Origin: Chamaecrista fasciculata
Lineage: Eukaryota; Streptophyta; Magnoliopsida; Fabales; Fabaceae
Direction of reading: 5' to 3'
NCBI GenBank assembly: GCA_003254925.1
Contig: QANZ01039209.1
Span: forward strand, 50,589-114,588
DNA: 64,000 nt
Within the stretch, counting starts at the first letter, position 1, and each line of letters starts with the position of its first letter. Under the pieces are notes generated by a model. The model was not told the DNA's origin. It did not search any database and saw only the letters and a list, made by a program, of their open reading frames with translations. A program made the translations under genes and the position numbers. Shown here one piece after another: positions 35,184 through 46,949 of the stretch.

Positions 35184-35599
35184 GTGAAGCCAGCGAAAGG
35201 GGATAAGGAGTCACCATACAGCGATAGTANNNNNNNNNNNNNNNNNNNNNNNNNNNNNNNNNNNNNNNNNNNNNNNNNNNNNNNNNNNNNNNNNNNNNNN
35301 NNNNNNNNNNNNNNNNNNNNNNNNNNNNNNNNNNNNNNNNNNNNNNNNNNNNNNNNNNNNNNNNNNNNNNNNNNNNNNNNNNNNNNNNNNNNNNNNNNNN
35401 NNNNNNNNNNNNNNNNNNNNNNNNNNNNNNNNNNNNNNNNNNNNNNNNNNNNNNNNNNNNNNNNNNNNNCGACGAAGTCGATGGGATCCTCAGCCAGAGT
35501 CGAACGACCAAAGCGGCGACGACGGAGAATCGGGAAGCGGAAAGAGGAAGAGGAAGTCTCGTTGGGCTGACGAGGAAGAGGAAGTACCACTCTTTGTGG
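35184..35599 (+). pseudogene. Fragment resembling N-terminus of splicing factor SF1/BBP, interrupted by assembly gap
   Basis: After the gap the plus strand reads RRSRWDPQPESNDQSGDDGE followed by SGSGKRKRKSRWADEEEE. This is the Arg/Trp-rich pair of SRWDP and KSRWAD motifs found ahead of the KH domain in plant branchpoint-binding protein SF1. It then leaves the family sequence and reaches TAA at 35597-35599. Before the gap, KPAKGDKESPYSDS could be the same N-terminal region. The KH domain and everything downstream are absent. It may be a pseudogene fragment, a captured exon, or a real 5' exon with a splice I did not find. The assignment rests on two short motifs. Confidence 0.45.
35230..35469. 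other. Assembly gap (240 N)
   Basis: Unresolved bases lie between the RPS9 5' flank and the SF1-like fragment. The reading frame cannot be followed across it, and the gap size may be an estimate. Confidence 1.
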
Positions 35600-36613
35600 T
35601 TGGGTATAGATAAGTTTTAATATGTTGCATATAGATCCTATTTCAGTCTATTTCATCTTATTTTGCCACCTCATGATCCTAGTCACTATGCCACATCATA
35701 CTTAACGGTTAAATATGAATGAAATTCACCAAGGGACTAACGGTGAAACCTTTTGAGAAGTTATGGGACCAAAATTGCAACAAAAAAAGTTATGGGACCA
35801 AAATGAAACCTTTGTCATAGTTTTGGGATCAAAAGTGCACTTAAGCCTAATTTATTTATTTTAGATTTGAAGGTGCTAGCTTACTACTCTTTAAGATAGT
35901 TGCTAACCAAATTCATTATAAATATATACAAATTGATATTTAGTTATCATATCAAAAGTTTAGGTAATGAGTGAGAATTTGATAATTTTCGTAACAAATA
36001 ATTTTGAATTTAGGAGGGTTTTGGATGAAAATGTTTATTCTAGTGTGAATCTAGAAGTAAAGGATGAATTATATTGTGGGTTGATGAAATATCTATATTC
36101 AAATCAAATTTGTATTTGGGTATAGACTTGTAATGATGTAAATTAGGATGTGAATAATGAATTTGATGTCAAACTTTAGCATGACTTATTTGAGGTGTTG
36201 AGCAGTGGACACTTTGAAGCAGGAATGCAATTTTGAATTTGAATGTCGAGGCATTTTAATGAAATTGAGGTTTATGTTGATAGAGACAAACTGTTAGAGG
36301 GAAACAGTTTGTTTGGTGACATGCATCATGAAGAAGAAGAAGAAGAAGAAATATAATGGAGAAGGAAAACAGAATATCACCATTTGGAATTTAGAGGCAA
36401 GACGAAATCACAGAGTCTATCTAGCATGTCAATTTCTCTTTAAAGAAAGTGATTTAATCATATCTAAAAATTCAGATTAACATGATTATGAACCAAATTT
36501 TCAACATGTCAAGCAGAAGCAATGAATCATGAATGTGAGAGTAATGTGTAATTATTGGAATACTCAAAATGTCTATAGGAAACTCTGCATTTAATGAACC
36601 ATTAGAATTAATT
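35600..36613. other. Spacer with partial foldback end and MATE-A 3' flank
   Basis: Positions 35690-35850 look like one arm of a gggaccaaaa-type foldback MITE whose partner arm is missing. From about 35960 to the MATE-A stop the sequence is closely related to 46380-46950 downstream of MATE-B (shared gtgtgaatctagaagtaaag and later a gaagaagaag run). This is therefore part of the tandem-duplicated unit. Confidence 0.6.
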
Positions 36614-39600
36614 TTAATTGATGGGTGATTGATCATATGTAATTGCTCCACCCCATTTCTTCACGCGACTCTCTGCTTGTTCAGCCTGTACATTCCACAT
36701 ACATACATAAATTTTTTTTTTGGCCTGAACATACATACATACATACATACATAAATTTAACGACTGCAAAAATCAGACTAAATAAAAGTAAGCTACTAGA
36801 TAAGAAAATAAATTATGACTTACTTCTCTTTTCCAATTGGTTAATGAAGTGACGACTACCAGGATTATGGTCTGCAGAAGTGTGCCTCCTATCATCCCAG
36901 ACCAAATACCCTAAATACAATAATTAAATAGTAAAATTAGATTAATATTGATATGGCAAATAGAGGTGTTCGCGGGGTAAGTTAGGTTAAATTCCAGCTC
37001 ATAAAAAATTATAGTTTGCGTGGATTGACTCATCCAACCTGCAACTCGTGGTGAGCTGCCAACCTACTTTATTTAAAAAAAATTATGAAAATTTAAACCC
37101 CTAAAAATATGTGAAGTCACCCACATATGCAAATGTTCTTTTTCTTTAATTAGTTTATTATAGAAGTTTTTTTTCATGAAAAATATTTTTAATTTACAAA
37201 AATGGGGAAAAATGGCAAAAAAAATTGGTGACTAGTGGATTAAGTGAGCTAACCCGACTCACCAACTTGTTGAGTCAGGTTGGCCAAACTCTGGCTGACT
37301 TAGGATTCTGGCTCGCGTGAGCTAGTCCGAGTAAGTCGCAACCTGTGGTAAAGCCAACTCGAGTGAGTCAAACTGTCTCACTTTGACGGCTCTACTTAGT
37401 CATTTAGAAAGTAAAAGTGATTTTTGCCGAAAAAGAAAACAAGAAGAATATGTGAAGAGTTTTGAAATCATGGCCCTTCAATATCCCAAAATAAAAAACA
37501 TCGACCATTGTAATATCTATGAAGCATGAACACTAACGTAACATGGCACCAAATTAGCACATATATCATGTATAATTTAGTTGTATATAATAAATATATA
37601 AAAGTTGTTTGTCTCACCGCAACTCCAAATTTGAATGTAAAACCCAAGAGTACCCCTATTGGTACTCCAAGAATATAATAGCACCCAATGTTGATGTATG
37701 CCACAAGGGATTGCCAACCAGCTCCGATAGCAACACCTAAGAAGAATAAAAAAGGGTTAAAGTACACACATTTGAAGGATTAAAAAATATACAAATTTAA
37801 ACTTTACCTAATGTGTAGAAGATCACAAGAACTTTAAAAAGTGACATAAGTTTTATTTGATGTTTTTTAACAAGTAATCTTTATTTAATGTTAATGTAAC
37901 AATAATTATAATAATAAATAGAAATTTTATATTTTTTTGTATGAAACATTTAACAAATATGTTATTTTTGTACTAAAACAAAAATTTAACAGATTTGTTA
38001 TCATTTTTTAAAGTTCAATGAATTTTTTACATGACAAAAGTTTAAAGAGATTTTTACACATCATTTTAGCCTTAAAAAGAAAACACTAATGATCATTTAG
38101 TGGCATGATGAGGGATGTTGAGAGGTTGAATATTGTTGAATCATGGGCTAACCAGATAATACAGGTTGAACACTGTTGAGAAATACTGTGATGCCAAGTA
38201 AAATAGCAAGTCTGGTTGTTTCTCTAGCAACTGCAACACTATTGGTAAAGAGGTAAGGGAAGTAATCTCTGGTGGCATATACAATTGCCATGATAACAAC
38301 TCCTATGGACATGGATGTCATGGAAACCACTACCACTGCAAACTTGGCATCTCGAAAATTACCAGCTCCAAGTTCGTTTGATACTCTTACACTGTTAATA
38401 AACAACCTTAATTACTTAGACAATTAAGATCAGAAGAAAAGAAACTATCTGATATTTAAGATTATAATGTGGTTAATTTCACAAGACAGTAAAGAAAAGT
38501 CAATAACCTTATAGCAGCAGTGAACCCCATGGCAATCATGAAATCCCACCCGTTTAAACTCAAGCTGCAAAGAAGCAAATTGTTTAATTTTCTGATATGC
38601 CAGTTACATATTTATTTTTTGATGGATAATATCATATCTTTCGATGGAGGATTAAAGAAGGAAAAGAGGATTGAGATATCCTCCTCTTATTTGGAGTTTA
38701 GTGACTGTAAAGTTTCATTATCAGTTTATTTACTGTTTTATTGCTGTAAATAGTATAGGATTAGTTAGGATGGGTTTTCTCTCAGCTTTCTGTTATTTCC
38801 TTGATTCCCTGTACAACTCATAGAACATTCTAGCATTTGTACTAGCCAATAGGTAGCCTGCCACGTGTCCTCCCTTACACTCATGTAATTGTATATATTC
38901 AGCTGAGCAGTAATGGAAAATACACGTTTCCAATCATTTATTTCCTGACTTTTTACCTTGTTCATGGTATCAGAGCAGGAATAATATTTTCTTTCTGCTA
39001 TCCTTTCCTTCTTTAGTTTCTTTCTCTTTTCTGCTGCATTTTTTGCTCACCCATTTCTTGCAATCATGGCTGAGTCTACTGGCAGTAAAAGTGGCGCATC
39101 TCCTGATTCTGGAAGCGCTAGTACCCTCAAAGCTGAAGATGGACCTCTCACCCTACATAACTCTGACCATCCTGGTATGGCCTTAGTCACTGCTCATCTC
39201 TCTGGCTCCAACTATCTTACTTGGAGCATTGCTGTCAGAACTTCTCTCGAAGCAAAGGACAAATTTGGATTCGTTGATGGCTCCATGCTTCCCCCTACAG
39301 ATGATGCTGCCTTCAAACGCTGGAAGAAAGTCGATTCAATGGTGAAGTCCTGGATCACCAATTCCATCACCAAAGAAATTTCTGATACTCTTATCTACTG
39401 TGCCACCTCCAAGAACCTTTGGGATGAAATTGAGGAGCGATATGGAGCTAGTACCGGTCCTCAACTCTACCAAATCCAGCGTGAGATGAGCTCTCTCCAA
39501 CAAGGAACTGACTCCGTTACCACGTATTACAGTAAGCTGCACAAAACCTGGGATGAGATGGACAGGTTAGTGCCTCTACCTACTTGTAAATGTGCTGGGT

Positions 39601-42600
39601 GTTCTTGTGGTTTGACTACTAAGCTGAAAGATATCACTGCTTCCGCTAGAGTTCTTCAATTTCTGATGGGCCTTAACTCTGATTTTGAGATTATCAGGGG
39701 TCAGGTTTTGAACCTTGACCCTTTACCCACTGTTAGCAAAGCTTTTGCCATGGTTATTCGTGCAGAAAGCCAGAAAAATGTTACTCACTCCTATTCCACA
39801 CAAGCTGTGGAAGCTAGTGCTATGCTTGCAAAATCAGGTTCACCTAAGTGGGAAGGTGATGGCAAAGGTACTGGAAAGAAAAAGGGCCCAGAGAAGAAGT
39901 CTGATCGCTTCTGTGATCACTGTCACATAGCTGGACACATCCTCTAAAAGTTAATCCATCATTATCTTCTTCCCTCTAATAATTTACAATTTTCTAATCA
40001 AGGACAAGATATCCTAATCTTCTCTTCTTCCCTCATTTTCACCTCCTTAATACTCAATTCAAACATCACCTAAACAGCAGTATAAACAAAAACAATTTGT
40101 TACCAGATAGAGAGAGCATCCACAGCTATGAGAGGGTTGGACAAACGCCCTGTTATGACCAATAGTACCATCAAGTACCAATACTCCAAGCTGCCATATT
40201 TAAATATATATACCATTATTCACTCAATTTCCTTAGTCATAGTCATATAATATTAGAGAAACGAATGAATAGTGAAACAAAACAAATACCAAAGCATAAC
40301 AGCTGAAGCAAGAGAAAGCTTGATAAAACCCCACAAGTCTGCAAAAGCTAGCCAGGTGAATCCAGACCAGGCACCATCAGATTTGGAGATGAAAACATAA
40401 GAGGATAAGCCAATGACAACGAGCCACCATGATGTGTTCAGTGTTATTACTGCTCCAGTCAAGCCCCATTCCAGCTTTAATATTAGTAACCAGCTGAAAA
40501 TTATGTGAAACACCAAAACTGTTCCTGCTACAGTCGCCATTACCTTCTGTTTCCTCTGTGCCTGCAAGAATATCTGAAGTGGGAAGTACAAAGCGTAGGC
40601 ATACAACTGTGGAAGCATCCATATTGAAAATCTGCCTGCACTTATCATAAATTAATAATTCTACTTCATTATTTATTAGCTTCTAAATGGATGAAAATGA
40701 AGAAGTGGATTCTCTGTTTTTTAGAAAGAATAAAAAACGATGTAGAAAAAGAAAGTGAGTCTTATAGCTTTATTTCTCTCTCTGTCTCTTCATTTCTTTC
40801 TCTAAGAATACCAAAATGTAGAGAAAAAATACAGAGGATCTGGATCTGATATATATTATGATATATATGAATGTATAAAACGGACCAGCAGATTGTGAGA
40901 TCTCTGTTGTCTCTCCAATGAGCTCCAAGATGGGTGTTGACCAGATGTAAATAGGCAATAAGAGAGTGGCAGAAGTCAACATGATGACCCATGATCTTTG
41001 CATGTACACTCCTAACATTCTGATCTCTCCCGCACCGAATGCTTGCCCGCACAACGTTTCCAATGCACTTCCCATACCCAACTGTATTCATCATCATCAT
41101 CAAACACAAATTGCTTCTTACCAATTACAATAGTTATATACCATAAAGGTTGTCAAATTTGAAATTTCTAATCAATGTTGTCAAGATCAAAATTTTGATA
41201 ATGATGCCATATATATATAGAAGATGATGATGAATTGATGATTGTGATATGAATGAATTTTGTGCTTGAATATGCTATATATCTTACTTGTATATTTATT
41301 GTTTAATGAACTCGATAAACATTTGTTGGTTGTCTCTCTTTAATGTTATGGATCTGCAAAAACTGAATTTTATGTATGCATGTTAGTTAGTTGTTTATTT
41401 GTTTTTATGGATAAACCTTATGTTAAGCTTATAAATTTATGATATTGAATATTTTAATGTTAGTTATTATATATATATATATTAAAATCTTACGATTTAA
41501 TCTATTTTATACCTCTTTCGATCTTAAGATCTTGATTTTGATAACATCGATTTTAACAAATTGGAGGACGTATTTGACATGTAAATTATATATTTATATA
41601 TAATTTTAAATAATAAAGATTTTAAAAAATAAAATTTATTAAAATCATAACCTATTTCACAATATATTAAATAAAATATAAAATTAGATAAAAATATCCT
41701 TCAAATATATATATTAATTAACTTTTACTGAGTATTATAAAAACTAAATAGCATATCTCAAACTACAAAATTTGGTGGACGAAAAAGCATTAATCAGTTA
41801 TTTAATTTCAGGATTTGAAGGAAATGAAAAAAGATGACATGATGATAATATGAAAACTTGAGAATTGAGAGTTGAGCTGGTTAACTTGCCGGTAAATTTA
41901 TATTTTATTTGAGTTAACAAGTTTATCTTAAATCAATTTAATTTTATGTCAAAACCTCATTTTGTTCCTCAAGCTATGAGGTTAATTTCATTTTCATCCT
42001 TAAATTATTTTTTGTTCCGCTTTAGTCCTCAAACTTTTATATTTGTTTCGTTTTGGTCCATAAACTGTGATTTCGTCTAATTTGTACTGTTATTTCTAAC
42101 ATGAATAATTGAGATTGACTATTTCTCTCCCATATATGTGTCACAATAAGTGAGTTAGCAAAGAGAAAAAGAAAAATCTTCATTCTTAATTAAAAATTGA
42201 AAATAAATTTGTAGTTGACGTTTCTTTGAAATAGTGTATATTTTTATTTCTCATTGTCAACTTACTTGTTATTATTATAACAGATATGAGAGAAAAATAA
42301 TCTATCTCAACTGTCTAAATTAGAAATAATAACAAAAGTTAGACGAAATCACACTTTGGACTAATTAATAGTGGAACAAATATGAAAGTTTAAGAACCAA
42401 AACGGAACAAAAAATAGTTTTATGACCAAAATGAAATTGATCCCATAGTCTGAGGACCAAAATGACTATTTGACCTTGATTTTACAAATTTTTAAATTTG
42501 ACGGCAAACCAACATACATATATGTATATTTCCATAAGAAAAAACATACATATATCATATATGTATAAACCTAAAACAAAAGATAAAATATTGAGAGATG

Positions 42601-42895
42601 TATTGGATACCATGAAGCCAAAGGCGAAGCCAGCAACGACAGATTTTTGAACGGAGACGGTGGCGAGATCGAGCTGATTGACATGACCGGCGAATATTTG
42701 AGTGATATTACCGAATGAGTACATAGCCAAGCTGGTGAACATTGCTGGACCACTTATTTTCCATAGTTTTTTTGACTCTTTTCCAAATTCCTTCACAAAT
42801 CTTAACGCTTTTCTTCCCTCTTCATCGCCACCACTATCACCGTTATTAACATTATTGCTCTGCAGTATTAATGGCGTCGTCAAGTTGGCGGCCAT
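36614..42895 (-). CDS. MATE/DETOXIFICATION efflux transporter, copy A (nine exons)
   Basis: MATE proteins export organic cations, flavonoids or xenobiotics by H+ or Na+ antiport. Exons: 42895-42611, 41081-40886, 40635-40290, 40190-40104, 38564-38508, 38391-38153, 37736-37618, 36910-36824, 36685-36614. They join to 1488 nt, 495 residues, with no stop. Family marks are [64 protein letters not shown] and the C-terminal KKWGGA; twelve membrane segments are expected. Intron 4 has grown to about 1.5 kb by a Copia LTR-gag fragment, intron 1 carries a foldback MITE and intron 7 a hAT-like element, yet every splice site is intact. It differs from copies B and C at sites such as [20 protein letters not shown] in exon 1. 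The specific DTX subgroup and substrate cannot be assigned here. Confidence 0.92.
36711..36728 (-). mobile_element. Tail-only retroinsertion in MATE-A intron 8
   Basis: A T-run followed by GGCCTGA lies between acatacataaat-type sequence on the left and (acat)n ending ataaattta on the right. The same point in MATE-B intron 8 (about 47030-47050) reads acatacacataaattta without the insertion. The repeat context makes the exact duplication length uncertain. Confidence 0.5.
36961..37394. mobile_element. hAT-like MITE in MATE-A intron 7
   Basis: The ends TAGAGGTGTTCGCGGGG and, inverted, TAGAGCCGTCAAAGTGAG enclose AT-rich DNA with aacccgac/gagtcaggttgg blocks near the ends. The homologous intron of MATE-B has about 50 unrelated bases at this point. 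No matching 8-bp duplication was seen. Confidence 0.5.
38702..39950 (+). mobile_element. Truncated Copia-type LTR retrotransposon (5' LTR, primer-binding site, gag) in MATE-A intron 4
   Basis: A 5' LTR-like segment (about 38702-38964) is followed by TGGTATCAGAGC (38965-38976), the initiator-Met tRNA primer-binding site of plant Copia elements. The gag frame follows. There is no protease, integrase, reverse transcriptase, polypurine tract or 3' LTR. MATE-B and MATE-C lack the insertion. It is antisense to the host gene. Confidence 0.8.
39066..39947 (+). pseudogene. Copia gag polyprotein fragment (293 residues)
   Basis: A single uninterrupted frame starts [10 protein letters not shown]. It carries the gag-like core ([80 protein letters not shown]) of the Retrotran_gag_3/UBN2 type. 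A Lys-rich linker leads into a CCHC zinc knuckle that is cut off after its first Cys pair and His ([10 protein letters not shown]). The frame ends there because the element is truncated and joined to intron DNA, so it cannot support retrotransposition alone. Confidence 0.85.
41948..42475. mobile_element. Mutator-like foldback MITE in MATE-A intron 1
   Basis: The ends (GTCAAAACCTCATTTTGTTCC and, inverted, GTCAAATAGTCATTTTGGTCC) form a long inverted repeat with several gtcc(t)caaa and ctatgag blocks mirrored. The interior resembles 810-1219 and 31075-31484. It accounts for part of the size difference between intron 1 here (1.5 kb) and in MATE-C (74 bp). Confidence 0.7.
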
Positions 42896-43301
42896 GTATT
42901 TTTGCTTAATTAACTACTTCTCTGTTCTAATTGCTATAGGAGGAATTGATCCAACACCATATAATTTGTAGTTCCTCCGAGATATTATTCTCCACCATGT
43001 TATATGTGATGGGCTTTCAGCCATGATTATGGTTATGTTACGTCTTATGTGTACAAAATGGTTGGGTCATGCATGGGTGGGTGAGTAATGAATGTTGTGT
43101 CAGTCCATATCTCACGGAATCTCACTGAAATTAAGTATAATAATAGTGTACCAGAATTTTTATTTTTATTTGTTTTTTGTTTTGTTTATTTCAGATACTC
43201 GCTCTTGAAGAAAAACAAAGGCACCAGTAAGCTAGTACCAGAATTTTTACTTTTGAATCTCCCTTCATCTTTTTACATTTTATTTTAAAAAAATTAGATA
43301 A

Positions 43302-43825
43302 GGCTCCATTTGGTACCCATGAAATGGGTATTACATTGTAAAAGGACACGGATTCCAAGACTTTCATGTGTTTGGTATGGTATTTTGAACTATGTAAAGT
43401 GAATTACAATGTAAAGGGCTTTACATTACATAGGGCGCCATTTTTCTTTACTTCACATTTGATGTAATCCAAATCTACCTAGAGAATTATGGTAGAATTC
43501 CTAATTTGTCCATCTCACTCCCATCCCATCTTCTTCCCCAGGCGGCGGCAGTGGACGGCGGAGCCGACCACCGCGGACGGCGGCGCAGGCCACCGTGTAC
43601 GGTGGTGGACGGTGGTAGCGACGGTGGTCTTGTGGTGGTTGTGGAAAGTGCATTTTTGTAATTTTCTTTCTATATTTATTTTACTTTCCCTCCCCTACCT
43701 TTTTATACCAAACACTTTCAATCTTTACCTATTTTACATTCCCTCAACTACTTTTCCTTTCCCTCATAATTTTTTCCTTGTAAAATCCTTTCCTTTACTT
43801 ACCCCATGACATACCAAACGGACCC
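43302..43825. mobile_element. TIR MITE with GC-rich core, upstream of MATE-A
   Basis: The ends GGCTCCATTTGGTACCCATG and, inverted, GGGTCCGTTTGGTATGTCATG are similar to Harbinger/hAT-type MITE ends (ccatttggtac...accaaacggaccc). A strikingly GC-rich block (about 43540-43640, gcggcggcag...ggtggtggacggtgg) lies inside an otherwise AT-rich element. The target duplication is unclear. The MATE-B upstream region lacks it. Confidence 0.55.
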
Positions 43826-43990
43826 TATAGTTTAGTACAGTGGTTAGCAAGCTGCACCTTAGATAAGAGGATCCAAGTTCGATCCTTAGAGTCGATATTG
43901 TTGGAGAATGACTCAAATTGTTTCGTTATTTAGCCTGAATGTGATTTGTCTTCACCTAAACCGTTACACGGATGAACGAAAGAAACTCAT
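43826..43990 (+). mobile_element. tRNA-derived SINE-like element
   Basis: Box A TAGTACAGTGG (43833-43843) and box B GTTCGATCC (43877-43885) have tRNA-like spacing of 44 bp, followed by unrelated DNA. A functional tRNA is ruled out because no cloverleaf or acceptor stem pairs. It directly abuts the MITE end at 43825. The 3' boundary is approximate. Confidence 0.6.
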
Positions 43991-44262
43991 GATTTAACTA
44001 AAAGAAAATTGGAGAAATTGTGAGAGTAGCACATTTAAGAAATTTAGACATTAAAAAGTAATTGTAACCAATTTCATATATTATTTTAAAATAATATTAA
44101 CCCAGAGAAACAGAGACAGGGATTTTAATGAATTGTTAGATAAAAATGAGTAAGGACTTACTTGCTGGAAGGAAAATTAATTTTTTATAGCAGGTTGCAA
44201 TAAGTACTCTATTCAAATCTGTCCTTTAGTTATTGATTTCATGTTGAAAGTGATAAAATATA

Positions 44263-44834
44263 GGGCACAAACCTATTTTGGTCCCTAATCTTTATCCTAA
44301 ATTATGTTTTGGTCTCTCATTTTTTTTATTCCCATTTGGTTTTTAATGTTTCTTAAAAGTTTTATAATTGGTCTCTAACTATTGAGTGTGGTCATATCTC
44401 TCGCGTTTCAAACCCGAATACAATGAAATCAAAGCTACGGGTTAAATTTGATGAGTCATTTCTTTGCTCAGTTGAAGTTATCAGTAAACGAGGTCAAATC
44501 GAGCATGAAATCAGACCCGAAAATGGGCTGCTTGTTTAATGAATTCAGTCATTTTTGTTTCATTTCAAGTCCGAATGCAACGAAATTAGAACTATAAATT
44601 ACTCTTGACAAACTCATTCTATGTCTAATTGGGGTCGTTTCAGAGTACTATTTGACCGCGTTTGAATGGCCCTATAACTAGACAAAGAAAGAATTTGTCA
44701 AAAGTAATTTGTAGGCTGTAGCTCTGATTTATGAAACTTCTAGGAAAAATTAAGGACCAAAATAGAATAAAAATATATTAGAAACCAAAACAGAGCTTAG
44801 GGTAAATATTAGGGACCAAAATAGGGTTTTTGCC
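44263..44834. mobile_element. Mutator-like foldback MITE with exact 9-bp target duplication and empty paralogous site
   Basis: Terminal repeats (GGGCACAAACCTATTTTGG and, inverted, GGCAAAAACCCTATTTTGG) are flanked by identical taaaatata at 44254-44262 and 44835-44843. The paralogous sequence upstream of MATE-B (about 51625-51640) has a single taaaatat and no element. A 9-bp duplication is the Mutator superfamily signature. Confidence 0.9.
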
Positions 44835-45180
44835 TAAAATATATAACTGACAATTGAACGAGGTTACTGCCAAATTTTTCTAGGCTAAAAGGACACATCT
44901 TCAATATTGGTAGATTACAATGCTGGGATTTCAGGATGCAATGAATACTAGAAATTAAATTGTGATCATCTAGATTTTAATTTCATCTCACTGTATTATG
45001 CAAGCAAAATGCTTGGATGATATAATGCTATAAAAAATTAAAAATAGTTATTGACGTGACAATGGAAAAAAACATAAATACGATATTAGTTGTACAGGTT
45101 TGTGAGTAAATTTTTATTTTCAAGTATGAATATTTTTTTTTCTTAGTCATTTTAATATTTTTTTATGAAAAAACAAATAC

Positions 45181-45312
45181 ATTTAAAGTCTTTTTAGAGG
45201 CAATAACAGAAACAATATAATGAGGCAAGAATTCCATCCAAACATTAAATCTTGGAGAGGAAATTGTAAATTTTGCTAAGTTGTGAGCAGCAGAATTACA
45301 GACTCTGTTAAC
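45181..45312 (-). pseudogene. LINE 3'-end fragment: C-terminal RNase H-like segment
   Basis: The minus strand encodes VNRVCNSAAHNLAKFTISSP then RFNVWMEFLPHYIVSVIASK. This is the conserved R.CN.AAH.LAKF...WME..P..I wording at the end of the RNase H (RVT_3) domain in plant L1-type LINEs. Upstream coding sequence is absent. Confidence 0.7.
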
Positions 45313-45610
45313 CCAAAAAAAAAAAAAGAAACACCGTGAAAACGATTACAAAACTATAAAATGTTTTTAATAACACACTCTACTAACAATATTTTTCTCT
45401 TAGTCATTTTAATATTTTTACAATGACACTATTATTTATTTATTATAAATCTTTTTAATTTGGTCGTTTTAAGTTTTAACAATTGACCCGAGTGATATGA
45501 TCGTTACTCATCAGATCAATGAGGCTGGAGGCTGGTTACTAAAACTTGTTCTATTATTTTTAATATTTAATTGGAAATAAATGAATAATTGTTATTTGTG
45601 ACGGTTTATT

Positions 45611-46093
45611 GTGTAGCTCTCTATGTTGTTTTTTTTAAATATCAAGCCAAATGCATTTATAGAGAAGGTAAACGGAGAAACCAAATAAAACTACAACTGA
45701 TCCTATACGGAAGTTATTCGCAAGATGATACCGATTCATGTATATCAGAAAAGTAAACTTTCTTCATGAATGTAGATGACAGGAATTTCTCTATATATTT
45801 GACAGTTGATTGAATATTTTTTGACATAAATACTGATTTAATATTAAAATAAATTTCTCACGGAAAAAGAATAAAATCAAAATTAAATCGGAATAAAACC
45901 ACAAAGGGAAGATTTGACTTATTAAATTGAAAAGACAAAACATGAAATATGAGGGAGGAATTGCAAATACTAAAATCCCTCCCCTTGGAAAACCAATTGA
46001 AGAAGAACGGAGATTAAGAATTTTGGAGAGAAACTGAGAAGCCGTTGAACGGTTTTGTGTGGAGCGTATCTTCCCGTGTAGCTCTCTATGTTG
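45611..46093 (-). mobile_element. Retroposed segment of 447 bp with 18-bp target duplication
   Basis: gtgtagctctctatgttg occurs exactly at 45611-45628 and 46076-46093. The enclosed segment begins with a T-run, the poly(A) tail on the minus strand. Its other end (minus-strand start GGGAAGATACGCTCC) is GC-richer. No conserved frame or tRNA boxes were recognised. It could be a retro-copied transcript or an unclassified SINE/LINE derivative. Confidence 0.8.
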
Positions 46094-46949
46094 ACTTCTT
46101 TACAAGTATAATCTCTTTAAGATATCCTCTTAAGTGAGCCTTGTTGACTGGTTAATGGGTCTTGCTACTAAAGAGATGGGGTTAACAGTATAATTCATAG
46201 GGAACCTCCTTAGGGATGCAAAAAACTTTTGTTATACGATTTAGCAAGTCTTTCTTCTCCACGATACATCTCACCTTCACCCAAAAGAGGAATTCGTGCA
46301 TATGAAGCGTCTAGTCGACAGTAAACCCAAAAAAGAGCACCGTGTTGATTGAAAATATGAAACTAGTGGAAGTTTAAATAATGAGTGAGAATTTGGTAAT
46401 TTTCGTGCCGAATTAATTTTTGAATTTAGGAGGTTTTGGATGAAAATGTTTCTTCTAGTGTGAATCTAGAAGTAAAGGATGAATTATATGGTGGGTTGAT
46501 GAAATATCTATATTCAAATCAAATTTGTATTTGGGTGTAGACTTGAAGCAGGAATGCAATTTTGAATTTGAATGTCGAGGCATTTTAATGAAATTGAGGT
46601 TTATGTTGACAGAGACAAACTGTTAGAGGGAGACAGTTTGATTGGTGGCATGCATCATGAAGAAGAAGAAGAAGAAATATAATGGAGAAGGAAAACAGAA
46701 TATCACCATTTGGAATTGGGAGACAAGACGAAATGGCAGAGTCTGGAAGATGCAATGTAGCATGTCAATCTCTCTTTAAAGAAAGTGATTTAATCAAATC
46801 TAAAAATTCAGATTAACATGATTATGAACCAAAATTTCAACTTGTCAAGCAGAAGCAATGAATCATGAAAGTGAGAGTCATGCGTAATTATTGGCATTCT
46901 CAAAATTTCTATAGGAAACTCTGCATTTAATGACCCATTACAATTAATT
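46094..46949. other. Spacer and MATE-B 3' flank
   Basis: From about 46375 the sequence is a close paralogue of the MATE-A 3' flank (about 35960-36613), with small indels such as a shorter gaagaagaag run. No gene was seen. Confidence 0.65.

Noticed and set aside
43489..43809. 106-codon ORF with Gly/Arg-rich start
   Set aside because: Lies inside a TIR MITE; composition reflects the GC-rich core.
43833..43885. Candidate tRNA gene from box A and box B
   Set aside because: No cloverleaf, acceptor stem or anticodon arm pairs; better explained as a tRNA-derived SINE head.
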